Source: Aeoliella mucimassa (lineage in GTDB: Bacteria; Planctomycetota; Planctomycetia; Pirellulales; Lacipirellulaceae). From it: a stretch of DNA of 64,000 nucleotides. Below are positions 1-8,038 of the stretch, piece after piece; position 1 is the first letter of the stretch, and the number at the start of each line of letters is the position of its first letter. Both the position numbers and the translations under genes were made by a program. The notes beneath the pieces were generated by a model. It did no database searches. It was not told the DNA's origin and worked only from the letters and a program-made list of their open reading frames with translations. The stretch covers positions 4,278,001 to 4,342,000 of the forward strand of contig NZ_CP036278.1 in the NCBI RefSeq assembly GCF_007748035.1, read 5' to 3'.

Positions 1-898
1 CGAACCCGGTGCAGCAGTACACATGGTCGTCGTCGACCACTGGGCGGGGGACAATCGAGAACCCGCTGCCGTGGTCGTGCCGCCAGATTTCATGCCCATC
101 CTCCGGGGCGTAAGCAATAATCCACTGCGCGCCGGGAATCACAATCTGCTTGGTCCCGTCGTTCTCCACCACCAGCGGGGTGCAATAACTCTTGCAGGTG
201 TCGGGGTTCGTGCTCCGCAGCGGGGGACGATCTTGCTGCCACGCGGTTTTGCCAGTCTGCTTATCGACCGCCACAATAAATTGCTTGTCCGCACCATCGC
301 AGGTGAGCACCAGCAGGTCGTCGCACATCACCGGCGAGCTGCCAGGCCCAACATAATGCTCGATTTCAAACACTCGTCGCCAGACGATGTCCAACGTTTG
401 CGTGTCGAGACACACCGTTCCGTAGCGACCGAAATGACAATAGAGCTTACCCTGCTCAACAACCGGAGTCGGTGACGCGTAACTGTTGAGCGCGTGAATC
501 GGATTCGGATTCTCCACGTGCACGAGTTCGACGTCGTGCACCAACTCGCCCGACCGACGATCGACGCAGATCGCCCGCAACGACAGCGCGCTGGCCTGAT
601 CCAACTGCCCAGCGGGGGTTCCGCCGACACGTTCGATCTTGCTGCGATCGCCTTGCTTCTCGATGGCCGTGGTCATCCAGATCTGATTTCCCTCGACCAC
701 CGGCGACGACCACCCGCGGCCCGGCAACGGAGTCTTCCAGCGGACTCCTTGCTGCTCGCTCCACTCCAGCGGAGCGGTTCCGACCACGTTGCCTTGTCCG
801 TCGGGTCCACGGAACTGCGGCCACGTAGGCTCCTCGGCACCAAGCCGCGAAACACCAGCCAGAAGCAATCCCGTCACGAGAGCAGCGCGAAGCAACAT
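1..898 (-). CDS. PQQ-like beta-propeller secreted protein (3' part outside window)
   Basis: The frame opens with ATG at 898-896 and stays open to the left edge, giving 299 codons of a longer gene. Residues 3-20 are hydrophobic and end in GAEE, a likely Sec signal peptide. Then comes WPQFRGPDGQG (residues 26-36), the usual opening of planctomycete PQQ-like propeller proteins. Blade-like strands follow: GWSSPVV near 62, ASPTPVV near 141, GPGSSPV near 184 and TAW near 218. These proteins fold as WD40/PQQ-like propellers in the cell envelope and often act as scaffolds; the classical PQQ-enzyme catalytic residues cannot be judged from this part. The gene is transcribed leftward, away from repeat copy A. 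The family call is firm; substrate and role are unknown. Confidence 0.8.
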   Translation of the reverse strand, partial: MLLRAALVTGLLLAGVSRLGAEEPTWPQFRGPDGQGNVVGTAPLEWSEQQGVRWKTPLPGRGWSSPVVEGNQIWMTTAIEKQGDRSKIERVGGTPAGQLDQASALSLRAICVDRRSGELVHDVELVHVENPNPIHALNSYASPTPVVEQGKLYCHFGRYGTVCLDTQTLDIVWRRVFEIEHYVGPGSSPVMCDDLLVLTCDGADKQFIVAVDKQTGKTAWQQDRPPLRSTNPDTCKSYCTPLVVENDGTKQIVIPGAQWIIAYAPEDGHEIWRHDHGSGFSIVPRPVVDDDHVYCCTGF

Positions 899-1036
899 AC
901 GTATATCCTTTCGAGGAACCGAATTGGCGAACCGGAGGATTCTAGCACACTTGACGACTCGTCGGGTAACCGCGACCAAATTACAAAACACGATGCCCTG
1001 TCACCCTCGTCTGACAGCTAGCGAATCGCTCGGGCG

Positions 1037-1545
1037 GAATAGATTCAATGTTCCCATCGATGGGAACATTGAATCTCCGCCCACTCTACAAAACCAGTGG
1101 TTTTCGACCACGAATAGATTCCCATTTCCCAAAACGCATCCGATGGGAATCTATTTTTGCAGTGGGAAACTATCGCAAGTCGTTTGCCAGCAATGAGTTG
1201 CATCAACACCTCCGCGATAGTTACCCAGAATAGATTCCCACCCATGGGAAACTATTTTGAGAGGAGTCAGGATTCAGGGGTCCGGGCAGTTGGGAGTTGG
1301 GAGAGTCCGTAGCGTGGGACCAGGAGCTTCCAGCGACGCAGCCCCACGACCGCTTTACCATTCGCGCAGCAACGAACCCGGGCGCACACGAACGATCGCC
1401 TGCGCACTGCCAGCAGTTCGATCTATCAGACAAAGCATTACATCATTCAGCCTCCACTTACTTAAAAGCCAACAGCCGATCGCTGAAAGCCGACAGCGAA
1501 CGAATACCTATCCATTAGAACACCATAGGTGGCCAATTACCAATA
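1037..1545. repeat. Dispersed palindrome-rich repeat, copy A
   Basis: About 510 bases that recur at 21309-22420 (split by an IS) and 57420-57910. Shared blocks include AAAACCAGTGGTTTT, TGCATCAACACCTCC or close variants, GAGTCAGGATTC, CCAGCGACGCAGCCCCA and a 3' end near GGTGGCCAATT. Three inverted repeats lie in the first 220 bases: a perfect 36-base palindrome at 1041-1076, AATAGATTCCCA at 1113-1124 facing TGGGAATCTATT at 1144-1155, and AATAGATTCCCA at 1229-1240 facing TGGGAAACTATT at 1245-1256. I see no convincing protein in it. It lies between two divergently transcribed genes. Confidence 0.85.
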
Positions 1546-1778
1546 CAAAACGTCTCGATTGTGAGATGAGTCGGGGACGCTTCGTGGGCTGCTCGGCACG
1601 GAAACCTGCAGATTGGGTTGGCAAAAAATGCTAGCAGAGCCGGCAATCTGAAGTTGGCCGTTTTCGCGAAACTATGTAGATTGTTCAGTTGGCAAATGTC
1701 AGACGACCGCCGGCCCGACCAGTGATGCCGCGGCGCTGACCAACCAGAACGGACCAACTTTGACGCAGGGAGGCGTTG
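1546..1778. other. Intergenic region upstream of the YhaO-like gene
   Basis: This stretch joins the 3' edge of repeat copy A to the YhaO-like gene and presumably carries the promoter of the 1779-6512 pair. I see no confident -35/-10 pair, RNA gene or small coding frame. An AGGGAGG Shine-Dalgarno-like run at 1767-1773 belongs to the downstream gene. Confidence 0.4.
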
Positions 1779-3029
1779 ATGCAGCGGCCTGAAATACGTT
1801 TCGTGCACTCGAGCGACTGGCACTTGGAAGCCCCCCTGGCCGGGCTCCCCAGTGTGACAGACGACCTGCGCGAATTGGCTCGCGACGCGGCCTATCTTGC
1901 GGCCCAACAAGTGGTGGAAACCACGCTAGTCGAAGGGGCCGACGCCCTGCTGCTCTCTGGCGACATTGTCGACCTCGAGCGTAGTGGCCCGCGGGCGATC
2001 GTCTTCCTGCAGGAACAATTCGAGCGACTCAACGCTCGCAACGTGCAAGTCTACTGGGCTGGCGGCGTGACCGACGGCCCCGACGAATGGCCCCTGGTGG
2101 CCAAGCTGCCCGAGAACGTCCATCGCTTCGGCACCAGCCGCGTGGAACAACTCGAACTCAAACGCGACGGCAAGACAATCGCCCGCATCCAAGGCATCAG
2201 CAGTCAGGATGATGGCAAGGTAGACGCGAGTGGCTTTCACCGCGACGCGGGCGGCTTATTCACGGCCGGCGTGGCCTACAGCACCAACGACTCGCCCGGC
2301 AAAGAAGGCGACCGCGTGCACTACATGGCCTTAGGTGGTCGTCACCGTCGAGCCACGGTGGATAACGAACCGGGCATCGCCCACTATTCCGGTACGCCTC
2401 AAGGTCGCTCGCCGAGCGAGTCGGGCCCCTGCGGCTGCACACTGATTCACGTGGTGGATGGCAAAGCGAGCACCAAGTTCATTTCGACCGACATCATTCG
2501 TTGGGTCGACGAGTCGGTAGAGGTGACCGCCAGCACGACGCTCGAGCAACTCGAAGAACGCATGGACGAACGGCTCGACAAGCTGCGTCAAAAGTCGCAA
2601 GGCACCGACCTGCTGGTCTCGTTCCACGTCCGCGGCACCGGCCCGCTGATCACCACATTGCGTCCGGGAACCGAATGCGACGCGCTGGTCGAACGGCTTC
2701 GCAAGCGAACCGCAAAACGGTCGCCCCTTTGCTGGGTGGTTCGCATCGGCTGCCTGGCCCCCGCGACCGTGCCCGAAGAGTGGTACGACCAAGAGACGAT
2801 TCTCGGCGACTTCCTGCGTCAGCATGCGGAATACGAAAAGGATGGTCGCAAGTCGCTGGAACTCGAACGATTGCTGCCATTGCCGCTGGCCAACGACTCG
2901 CTAAAAGCGACCGCCAAGTTCGAAAAAAACGACCACCGCAGCCTGGTACTCGAAAACGCCAAGAAGCTGGGCATCGACCTACTGACCTCGCCCGCTGCGA
3001 CAAACACTTTGGAATCGGCCAACGCGTAA
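1779..3029 (+). CDS. YhaO/SbcD-like metallophosphoesterase, probably catalytically degenerate
   Basis: 416 residues with the calcineurin-like nuclease layout of SbcD/Mre11/YhaO. Motif I is intact (SSDWHLE, residues 11-17) and so is motif II (GDIVD, 61-65). The GNHD motif is replaced by GVTD (96-99), the usual GLLHG histidine region reads GVAYST (164-169), and the GHxH motif reads GGRH (186-189). Several metal ligands are therefore missing. The aligned context (YPGTPQGR-like stretch near 203-210, capping domain after it) still supports the family. The ATG at 1779 has AGGGAGG about six bases upstream; a TTG immediately before it is less likely. The YhaN-like ATPase follows after 54 bases, the standard YhaO-YhaN order. 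Inference: a structural partner or regulator rather than an active nuclease, unless the residues are compensated elsewhere. Confidence 0.82.
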   Translation: MQRPEIRFVHSSDWHLEAPLAGLPSVTDDLRELARDAAYLAAQQVVETTLVEGADALLLSGDIVDLERSGPRAIVFLQEQFERLNARNVQVYWAGGVTDGPDEWPLVAKLPENVHRFGTSRVEQLELKRDGKTIARIQGISSQDDGKVDASGFHRDAGGLFTAGVAYSTNDSPGKEGDRVHYMALGGRHRRATVDNEPGIAHYSGTPQGRSPSESGPCGCTLIHVVDGKASTKFISTDIIRWVDESVEVTASTTLEQLEERMDERLDKLRQKSQGTDLLVSFHVRGTGPLITTLRPGTECDALVERLRKRTAKRSPLCWVVRIGCLAPATVPEEWYDQETILGDFLRQHAEYEKDGRKSLELERLLPLPLANDSLKATAKFEKNDHRSLVLENAKKLGIDLLTSPAATNTLESANA

Positions 3030-3083
3030 CCCACAACCAAGCCGCCCTCCGACTACTCCCCCGCACTGCTGAGTTTTAATTTC

Positions 3084-6000
3084 ATGCGTATCACAGACAT
3101 CAACGTCGATGGCTTCGGTGTATGGCACGACCTTGACTTGCGTCGTCTGTCGCCCGAAGTCACCGTGCTGCACGGCTGGAACGAAGCGGGTAAAACCACG
3201 CTGATGCAATTCCTGCGGTCGGTCATTTACGGGGTGTCGCCCGAGCGCCGGTCGGTGTATCTGCCCCCGGTCAACGGCGGTCGTGCCGGCGGTGCGCTCG
3301 GCGTGGTGACCGACGATGGCCCGTTCCGCGTGAGCCGCTACGCCGATCGTAGCGAGAGCGACACGGGCCGGGTGATTATCGAAATGCCCGATGGCGACCA
3401 GCAAGGCGATCGCCTGCTGCGGGAAGCGATTGAACATGTCGACGAAGCGACGTTCAACAACGTCTTCGCACTCGGCCTCGACGAGATCCAACACCTCGGT
3501 ACCTTGGGTGGCAGCGCCGCCGCGCAGTGGATTTACCGCCTGACTTCGGGCCTCGACCGCATCATGCTGTACGACGTGATCGTCGGCTTGCGGGCGTCGC
3601 AGAAAAAGCTGCTCGACTCGGCCGATGGCAAATCGAAGTGCGCTACGCTACTCGAAGACAAAGAGCGGCTCGAAGGCGAAATCGCCGAACTGGCCGGACA
3701 AACGCGGGTGTGGTGCCAGCGCGGGCTGGAGATCGAGGAGATCGACCAGCAGGTAGCCACGGTGCGAAACGAAGTCCGCGAGCGCGAACACCGCGCCCGC
3801 CGGGTGGAAGTCGCGATGGGCATTCGCGAGCAGTGGGGCAAACGCGTCGAGACCGAAGCCCGCATTGCCTCGATGGCGGGGTTGTATCCGCTGGAGCGGA
3901 ACGCGATTGCCGAACTCGACGAGCTAAACGATCGCATCGAAGAGCACGAACGGCAACGCGACATCCTCAAGGGGCAGCGTCATCAACTTCGCGACGAAGC
4001 CGAAGAGCTTGGCATCAACGAAGTGCTGGCTGCGAACTGCTGCCGGGTCGAAGGCCTGGCCGAGCAGCAAGAGTGGCTCGAATCGCTGGCGGCTCAGAGT
4101 GCGGAATTCGAAGCCGAAGCCGACAAACTGGCCGCCCGGTTCGAAAGCGAAACCAGCCGCCTGGCGAAGCAGTGGTTCGGCGACAGCAATCGTCGCTTGG
4201 AACTAACCAGCGAGCAAATCAAGGAGCTGGCTCCCCAACACGCGGCCATGGAAGCGGCCGAAAAGCAGTTGGAAGAAGCCGAACTGGAGTACGAAGCCTA
4301 TCGCGGCGAGGAAGAGAAGTTTGCCTCGCAACTGGCCGTGGCCAACACGGCCGGCGAGCGGATGGGCCTGCCGACCAACTTGCAGGACGCTGGGGAACTG
4401 GTTGCCAGCCTGCGACGCCGACTGAACGTCGAGCAGAAGATCGAACAAACAAGAAGGAGTGCGATTGAGCTTGAGGGTCAAGCTCGCGAGTTGCTGGATG
4501 GACAAGTAATGCCCCTGCGCCTGTACGTGGCCTGGGGCGCGTGTGTGTTTGGAGCCGTGGCGGCCTTCGTCATCTGGCAGATGACCGAGGGCCGACCGCA
4601 ATTTGGTCAGGCGAGTCTGTTGCTCGCCATCGTCAGTGGTTTGATCCCCGCGCTACGTTGGGCGCGGGAGAATCAAACCTCCGACGACCTCGACGGAATC
4701 TATCGTCAACTGGAAGATCTACATCGTCAGCTTGAAACAGCTCGGGCCGAGCGAGAGTCGCTAGAGTCCGACCTGCCGGTGGCCGAAGGCTCGATCGTGC
4801 TGCGTCTGCAAACTGCCGAGAAGCACCTGGCCGAACTGGAAGACTTGCTGCCGGTGGAGTCGGAACGCCGCCGTGCGACCGAAGCGAGCCGGGCGGCCGA
4901 GTCGGCCTACCAGTCGGCCAAGGCTCGCGTAGAGACGAGCAAGAAGCAATGGCGCGGGGCACTCAAGGCCCTCGGCCTGCCCGAAGAGCTTTCGCCCAAG
5001 GAACTGAACCTGCTCGCAGGTCAGTACGAACAACTGGCCCAGCTCGAGCAAAAGGCTTTGAGCCGCGCCGACGACATGGCTCGCCGCCAGCGGGAGTTCG
5101 ACCGCGTGGTCGCCCGAATTCAGCGACTGGCCGAAGAGTCGGGCCTGATCGTGGAAGATGCCGAGCCGCTCGATCAACTGGAACACCTGCTGCAGGAAAG
5201 CCGCCTACAGAAAGCTCGCATTGAGCATCGCGAGAAGCTTCGCGAACGAGCCAAGGAGCTGAAGGCCGAAGAAGGCAAGCACGCCCGGACGGCCATTTCG
5301 CTTACTCGCAAGCGTTCGTCGATCTTCGAGAAGGCCGGCGTGGATCACGAAACCGCGTATCGCCAGATTGCGGCCGACCTGGAAGAAGTGGAACGCCTGG
5401 AGCAGCAGAAGAAGGCCCTGACTCGGGAGATCGTCGCGGCCATCGGCAAGCTCGGCAGCGAAGAAGACTTCGCCCCGCTGTTCGCTCCCGAAGTGGTCCA
5501 CACGCTCGACAAGCAGTGGGAACAACTGGCCAGCGAGCACGAAGCCTCAGAGAAGCAACTCGACGACCTACTAAAGCAGCGGGCGCAGTTGAAGGAGCAG
5601 CAACGGTTGCTGGCCGACGACACCACGCTTACCGAAAAGCAAATCGAGCTTGGCATCGTCGAAGCCAACCTGGCCCGCGCCCAAGAGTCGTGGCGCGAAC
5701 GGGCGGTGGTGAGCCAGATGCTCGAACGCGTGCGGCACGAGTACGAACTGCACCGCCAGCCAGAAACACTGCAAGAAGCCACGGAGTACTTCCGCGAACT
5801 CACCGGCGGCATGTACACTCGAGTTTGGACTCCGCTGGCGAACGACATCTTGTTCGTCGATCGCGAAGATGGCTCCTCGCTAGCGGTCGAGTCGCTGAGC
5901 CGAGGCACCCGCGAGCAGTTGTTCCTCAGCGTTCGCATGGCACTGGTCGCCATGTTCGCCCGCCGGGGCATTCAGTTGCCGATGATTCTCGACGACGTTC

Positions 6001-6512
6001 TAGTGAACTACGACGAACGCCGGGCCGCGGTGGCCGCGAAGGTGATTACCGAGTTCGCCGCTGCGGGTCATCAACTGCTGGTGTTCACCTGCCATGAGCA
6101 CATCCTGAACATCTTCAAGAAGCTGTCGGCCGATTGCCGCCGGTTGCCAAGCCGCTTTGGCGAGATCTTCGACGACGAGCCAGTGGAAGAAGAAGTGCTG
6201 GAGGAGGAAGTCGTGGAAGAAGCGATCGAAGAGGTCGCTGAGCCCGAGCCTGAACCGGTGGTCGAAGAGATAGCCGAAGAGCCGGAGCCCGAACCAGACC
6301 CCGAGCCTGAGCCCGACCTCTACTACTCGGCGACCATCGCCCCCCGCCCTGCCCCGAAGAAGAAGATCGTCGAGCAGGTGGAAGAAGTCGTGGAGTACGA
6401 CTACGAGATTCCCTCGGGCGAGGGTGCCATCGAGTACGATTGGGACCACGATCACCCTAGCGAAGACGCTCGGCTACTGAGCGGTAGCGGGATTCACACC
6501 GACTGGCAATAA
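3084..6512 (+). CDS. YhaN/SbcC-like AAA ATPase with long coiled coil
   Basis: 1142 residues. Walker A is GWNEAGKTT (31-39), the ABC-type signature is LSRGTREQL (about 936-944), Walker B is LPMILDDVLVNYDE (about 965-978), and FTCHEH provides the H-loop. Between the ATPase halves lies a long heptad-like coiled coil. Near residues 475-525 it is interrupted by two hydrophobic segments (VAWGACVFGAVAAFVIW and ASLLLAIVSGLIPAL), as in YhaN-type proteins rather than classical SbcC. A C-terminal tail from about 1028 is very acidic with repeated PEPEP units. It follows the YhaO-like gene in one transcript. Family role: ATP-driven DNA-end processing together with the nuclease partner. Here the ATPase motifs look intact while the partner does not. 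The tail is unusual and of unknown function. Confidence 0.88.
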   Translation: MRITDINVDGFGVWHDLDLRRLSPEVTVLHGWNEAGKTTLMQFLRSVIYGVSPERRSVYLPPVNGGRAGGALGVVTDDGPFRVSRYADRSESDTGRVIIEMPDGDQQGDRLLREAIEHVDEATFNNVFALGLDEIQHLGTLGGSAAAQWIYRLTSGLDRIMLYDVIVGLRASQKKLLDSADGKSKCATLLEDKERLEGEIAELAGQTRVWCQRGLEIEEIDQQVATVRNEVREREHRARRVEVAMGIREQWGKRVETEARIASMAGLYPLERNAIAELDELNDRIEEHERQRDILKGQRHQLRDEAEELGINEVLAANCCRVEGLAEQQEWLESLAAQSAEFEAEADKLAARFESETSRLAKQWFGDSNRRLELTSEQIKELAPQHAAMEAAEKQLEEAELEYEAYRGEEEKFASQLAVANTAGERMGLPTNLQDAGELVASLRRRLNVEQKIEQTRRSAIELEGQARELLDGQVMPLRLYVAWGACVFGAVAAFVIWQMTEGRPQFGQASLLLAIVSGLIPALRWARENQTSDDLDGIYRQLEDLHRQLETARAERESLESDLPVAEGSIVLRLQTAEKHLAELEDLLPVESERRRATEASRAAESAYQSAKARVETSKKQWRGALKALGLPEELSPKELNLLAGQYEQLAQLEQKALSRADDMARRQREFDRVVARIQRLAEESGLIVEDAEPLDQLEHLLQESRLQKARIEHREKLRERAKELKAEEGKHARTAISLTRKRSSIFEKAGVDHETAYRQIAADLEEVERLEQQKKALTREIVAAIGKLGSEEDFAPLFAPEVVHTLDKQWEQLASEHEASEKQLDDLLKQRAQLKEQQRLLADDTTLTEKQIELGIVEANLARAQESWRERAVVSQMLERVRHEYELHRQPETLQEATEYFRELTGGMYTRVWTPLANDILFVDREDGSSLAVESLSRGTREQLFLSVRMALVAMFARRGIQLPMILDDVLVNYDERRAAVAAKVITEFAAAGHQLLVFTCHEHILNIFKKLSADCRRLPSRFGEIFDDEPVEEEVLEEEVVEEAIEEVAEPEPEPVVEEIAEEPEPEPDPEPEPDLYYSATIAPRPAPKKKIVEQVEEVVEYDYEIPSGEGAIEYDWDHDHPSEDARLLSGSGIHTDWQ

Positions 6513-6523
6513 GCACGCTGCAC

Positions 6524-6541
6524 GCCAACGAACCCGTTGGC
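6524..6541. terminator. Short hairpin between convergent genes
   Basis: GCCAACG at 6524-6530 pairs with CGTTGGC at 6535-6541 around an AACC loop, between the stop of the YhaN-like gene and the stop of the pseudouridine synthase gene. No strong T-run follows on either strand, so it is a weak candidate for a bidirectional terminator. Confidence 0.4.
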
Positions 6542-6547
6542 TGTTGC

Positions 6548-7237
6548 TTACAGAATCGCTGGCCAATAGTCAGGTAGCGGGGCTTCGACGGTTACCTGCT
6601 CGTCGCGCATCGGATGGCGAAAGCCGAGCGTGCGGGCGTGCAGCCCGATGGCTTGATCGCGCTGGTCCTCGTACGCGGGGCCGAACGGAGTGGTCGCTCC
6701 GTACTGCGTGTCGCCGATCACCGCATGCCCGCGAGAAGAACTCTGTACGCGAATTTGATGGGTCCGCCCGGTTTCGAGTTCAATCTCCAGCCACGTCGCT
6801 CCGTCGATTTGACCACGGACGCGATAATGCAAAATGGCCTTCTTGCCGCGAGGATCGTCTTCCGGCACCACGATGGCCTGGGCCATGCCATGGCGTTTAT
6901 GCAGGTAGTCGACCCAAGTTCCTTCGTCGGGAGTGACGTCGCCTTCGACGAGCGCCCAATACGTTTTGCTGACCGTTCGCTCCTGAAACTGCGCCGCCAT
7001 GCGGCGCGTCGCCCGAACGTGTCGTCCAAAAGCAATGGCTCCGGTCACAGGGCGGTCGAGTCGATGGATGATGCCCAGGTAGATGTTCTCGCTGGGCGAC
7101 TTGCCTTCGCGCTCGCGATAGAACTCTTTGACCTCGAGCTCCAGGCTATCGATGCCAATCGGTGCTTGGGTGAGCAGCCCAGGCGGCTTGTTGACCACCA
7201 ACACGGGACCATCGTCGTAAAGAACAGCGAGAGCCAT
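6548..7237 (-). CDS. RluA-family pseudouridine synthase
   Basis: 229 residues containing the RluA/RsuA-superfamily catalytic motif as HRLDRPVTG (residues 58-66), whose aspartate attacks the target uridine, and the later ETGRTHQIR substrate-loop motif. There is no N-terminal S4 domain, so this is the short class of RluA-like enzymes modifying rRNA or tRNA; the target base cannot be read. The start ATG lies three bases after the stop of the SDR gene, so the two are translated from one message with hflX upstream. The protein begins almost directly with the catalytic fold (VLYDDGPVLVVNKPPGL), typical for the family. Confidence 0.9.
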   Translation of the reverse strand: MALAVLYDDGPVLVVNKPPGLLTQAPIGIDSLELEVKEFYREREGKSPSENIYLGIIHRLDRPVTGAIAFGRHVRATRRMAAQFQERTVSKTYWALVEGDVTPDEGTWVDYLHKRHGMAQAIVVPEDDPRGKKAILHYRVRGQIDGATWLEIELETGRTHQIRVQSSSRGHAVIGDTQYGATTPFGPAYEDQRDQAIGLHARTLGFRHPMRDEQVTVEAPLPDYWPAIL

Positions 7238-7240
7238 GAA

Positions 7241-8038
7241 TCACTTTGCCTTCCGTGCAATGGCAGCCATCACGTGGTCGAGCAGCGTCGGAGCCAGGCG
7301 GTGCGCTACCAGCATCCACCAGCCGCGCCAGTTGGGGACGATCTCGTGTTTGCCGCGAGCGATGGCCTGCACCGCTGCGCGAGCGACGTGCTCGGCCGAT
7401 ACGCCTTTCATGCCGGCCCATGGCAGCTTGCTGCGTCCCTTCACGACGTTCTGATGAAACTCGGTGTTCGTCGTTCCGGGCGAGACGAGTAGCACGTCGA
7501 TTCCTTGGCTGGCAAGCTCCGCCCGCAGCGACTGGGTCCACCCGGTGAGGGCAAACTTGCTCGCGCAGTACTCGCCGGTCAGGGGGATCGCACGGTGGCC
7601 GAGAATCGAACCGATATTCACAATCATCGGCGTGTTGCCTTCGCGCAGCAGAGGAATCGCTTCGCGCGTGAGTTCCGTGGCCGCAAAGTAGTTGACCTCG
7701 AAGATCGACCGCATGATCTCGGGCGAGCTGCCTGCGAAGTCGCCGCTGCTGGTGACGCCAGCGTTGTTGACCAACAGGTCGAGCCCGCCATAGTGTTCGG
7801 TCGCTGCAGCAAGCGCGGCCAACCGATCGCTGGACTGCGTGACATCGCCCGCGACGATATGGGCTTCGCCGCCGGCTGTCTGACATTCGGCCGCGACTTC
7901 GGCGAGTCGCTCGGCATTGCGAGCCATCAGGAGCAACCGCGCGCCGCGACGAGCGAGTTCGATGGCCAACGCCCGGCCGATTCCTCCCGAAGCTCCGGTC
8001 ACAAGGGCTCTCAAACTGCCAGGATCGCGTCGTGCCAT
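7241..8038 (-). CDS. SDR-family NAD(P)-dependent oxidoreductase
   Basis: 265 residues of a classical short-chain dehydrogenase/reductase. The dinucleotide-binding motif is TGASGGIG near residue 14, followed by NNAG, a catalytic serine in NIGSILG, and the YCASK tetrad motif. An Arg after the second strand (MARNAERL) hints at NADP(H) preference. The substrate cannot be predicted. Its start overlaps the hflX stop by one base (TAATG at 8036-8040) and its stop is three bases before the pseudouridine synthase, so translation is coupled on both sides. The C-terminal region (GWWMLVAHRLAPTLL) is hydrophobic, as in SDRs that sit at membranes. Confidence 0.9.
   Translation of the reverse strand: MARRDPGSLRALVTGASGGIGRALAIELARRGARLLLMARNAERLAEVAAECQTAGGEAHIVAGDVTQSSDRLAALAAATEHYGGLDLLVNNAGVTSSGDFAGSSPEIMRSIFEVNYFAATELTREAIPLLREGNTPMIVNIGSILGHRAIPLTGEYCASKFALTGWTQSLRAELASQGIDVLLVSPGTTNTEFHQNVVKGRSKLPWAGMKGVSAEHVARAAVQAIARGKHEIVPNWRGWWMLVAHRLAPTLLDHVMAAIARKAK

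Noticed and set aside
1037-1256. Short open frames inside the dispersed repeat
   Set aside because: Copies A, B and C do not preserve frame or start codons, and substitutions do not follow codon structure. The conserved feature is the inverted repeats.
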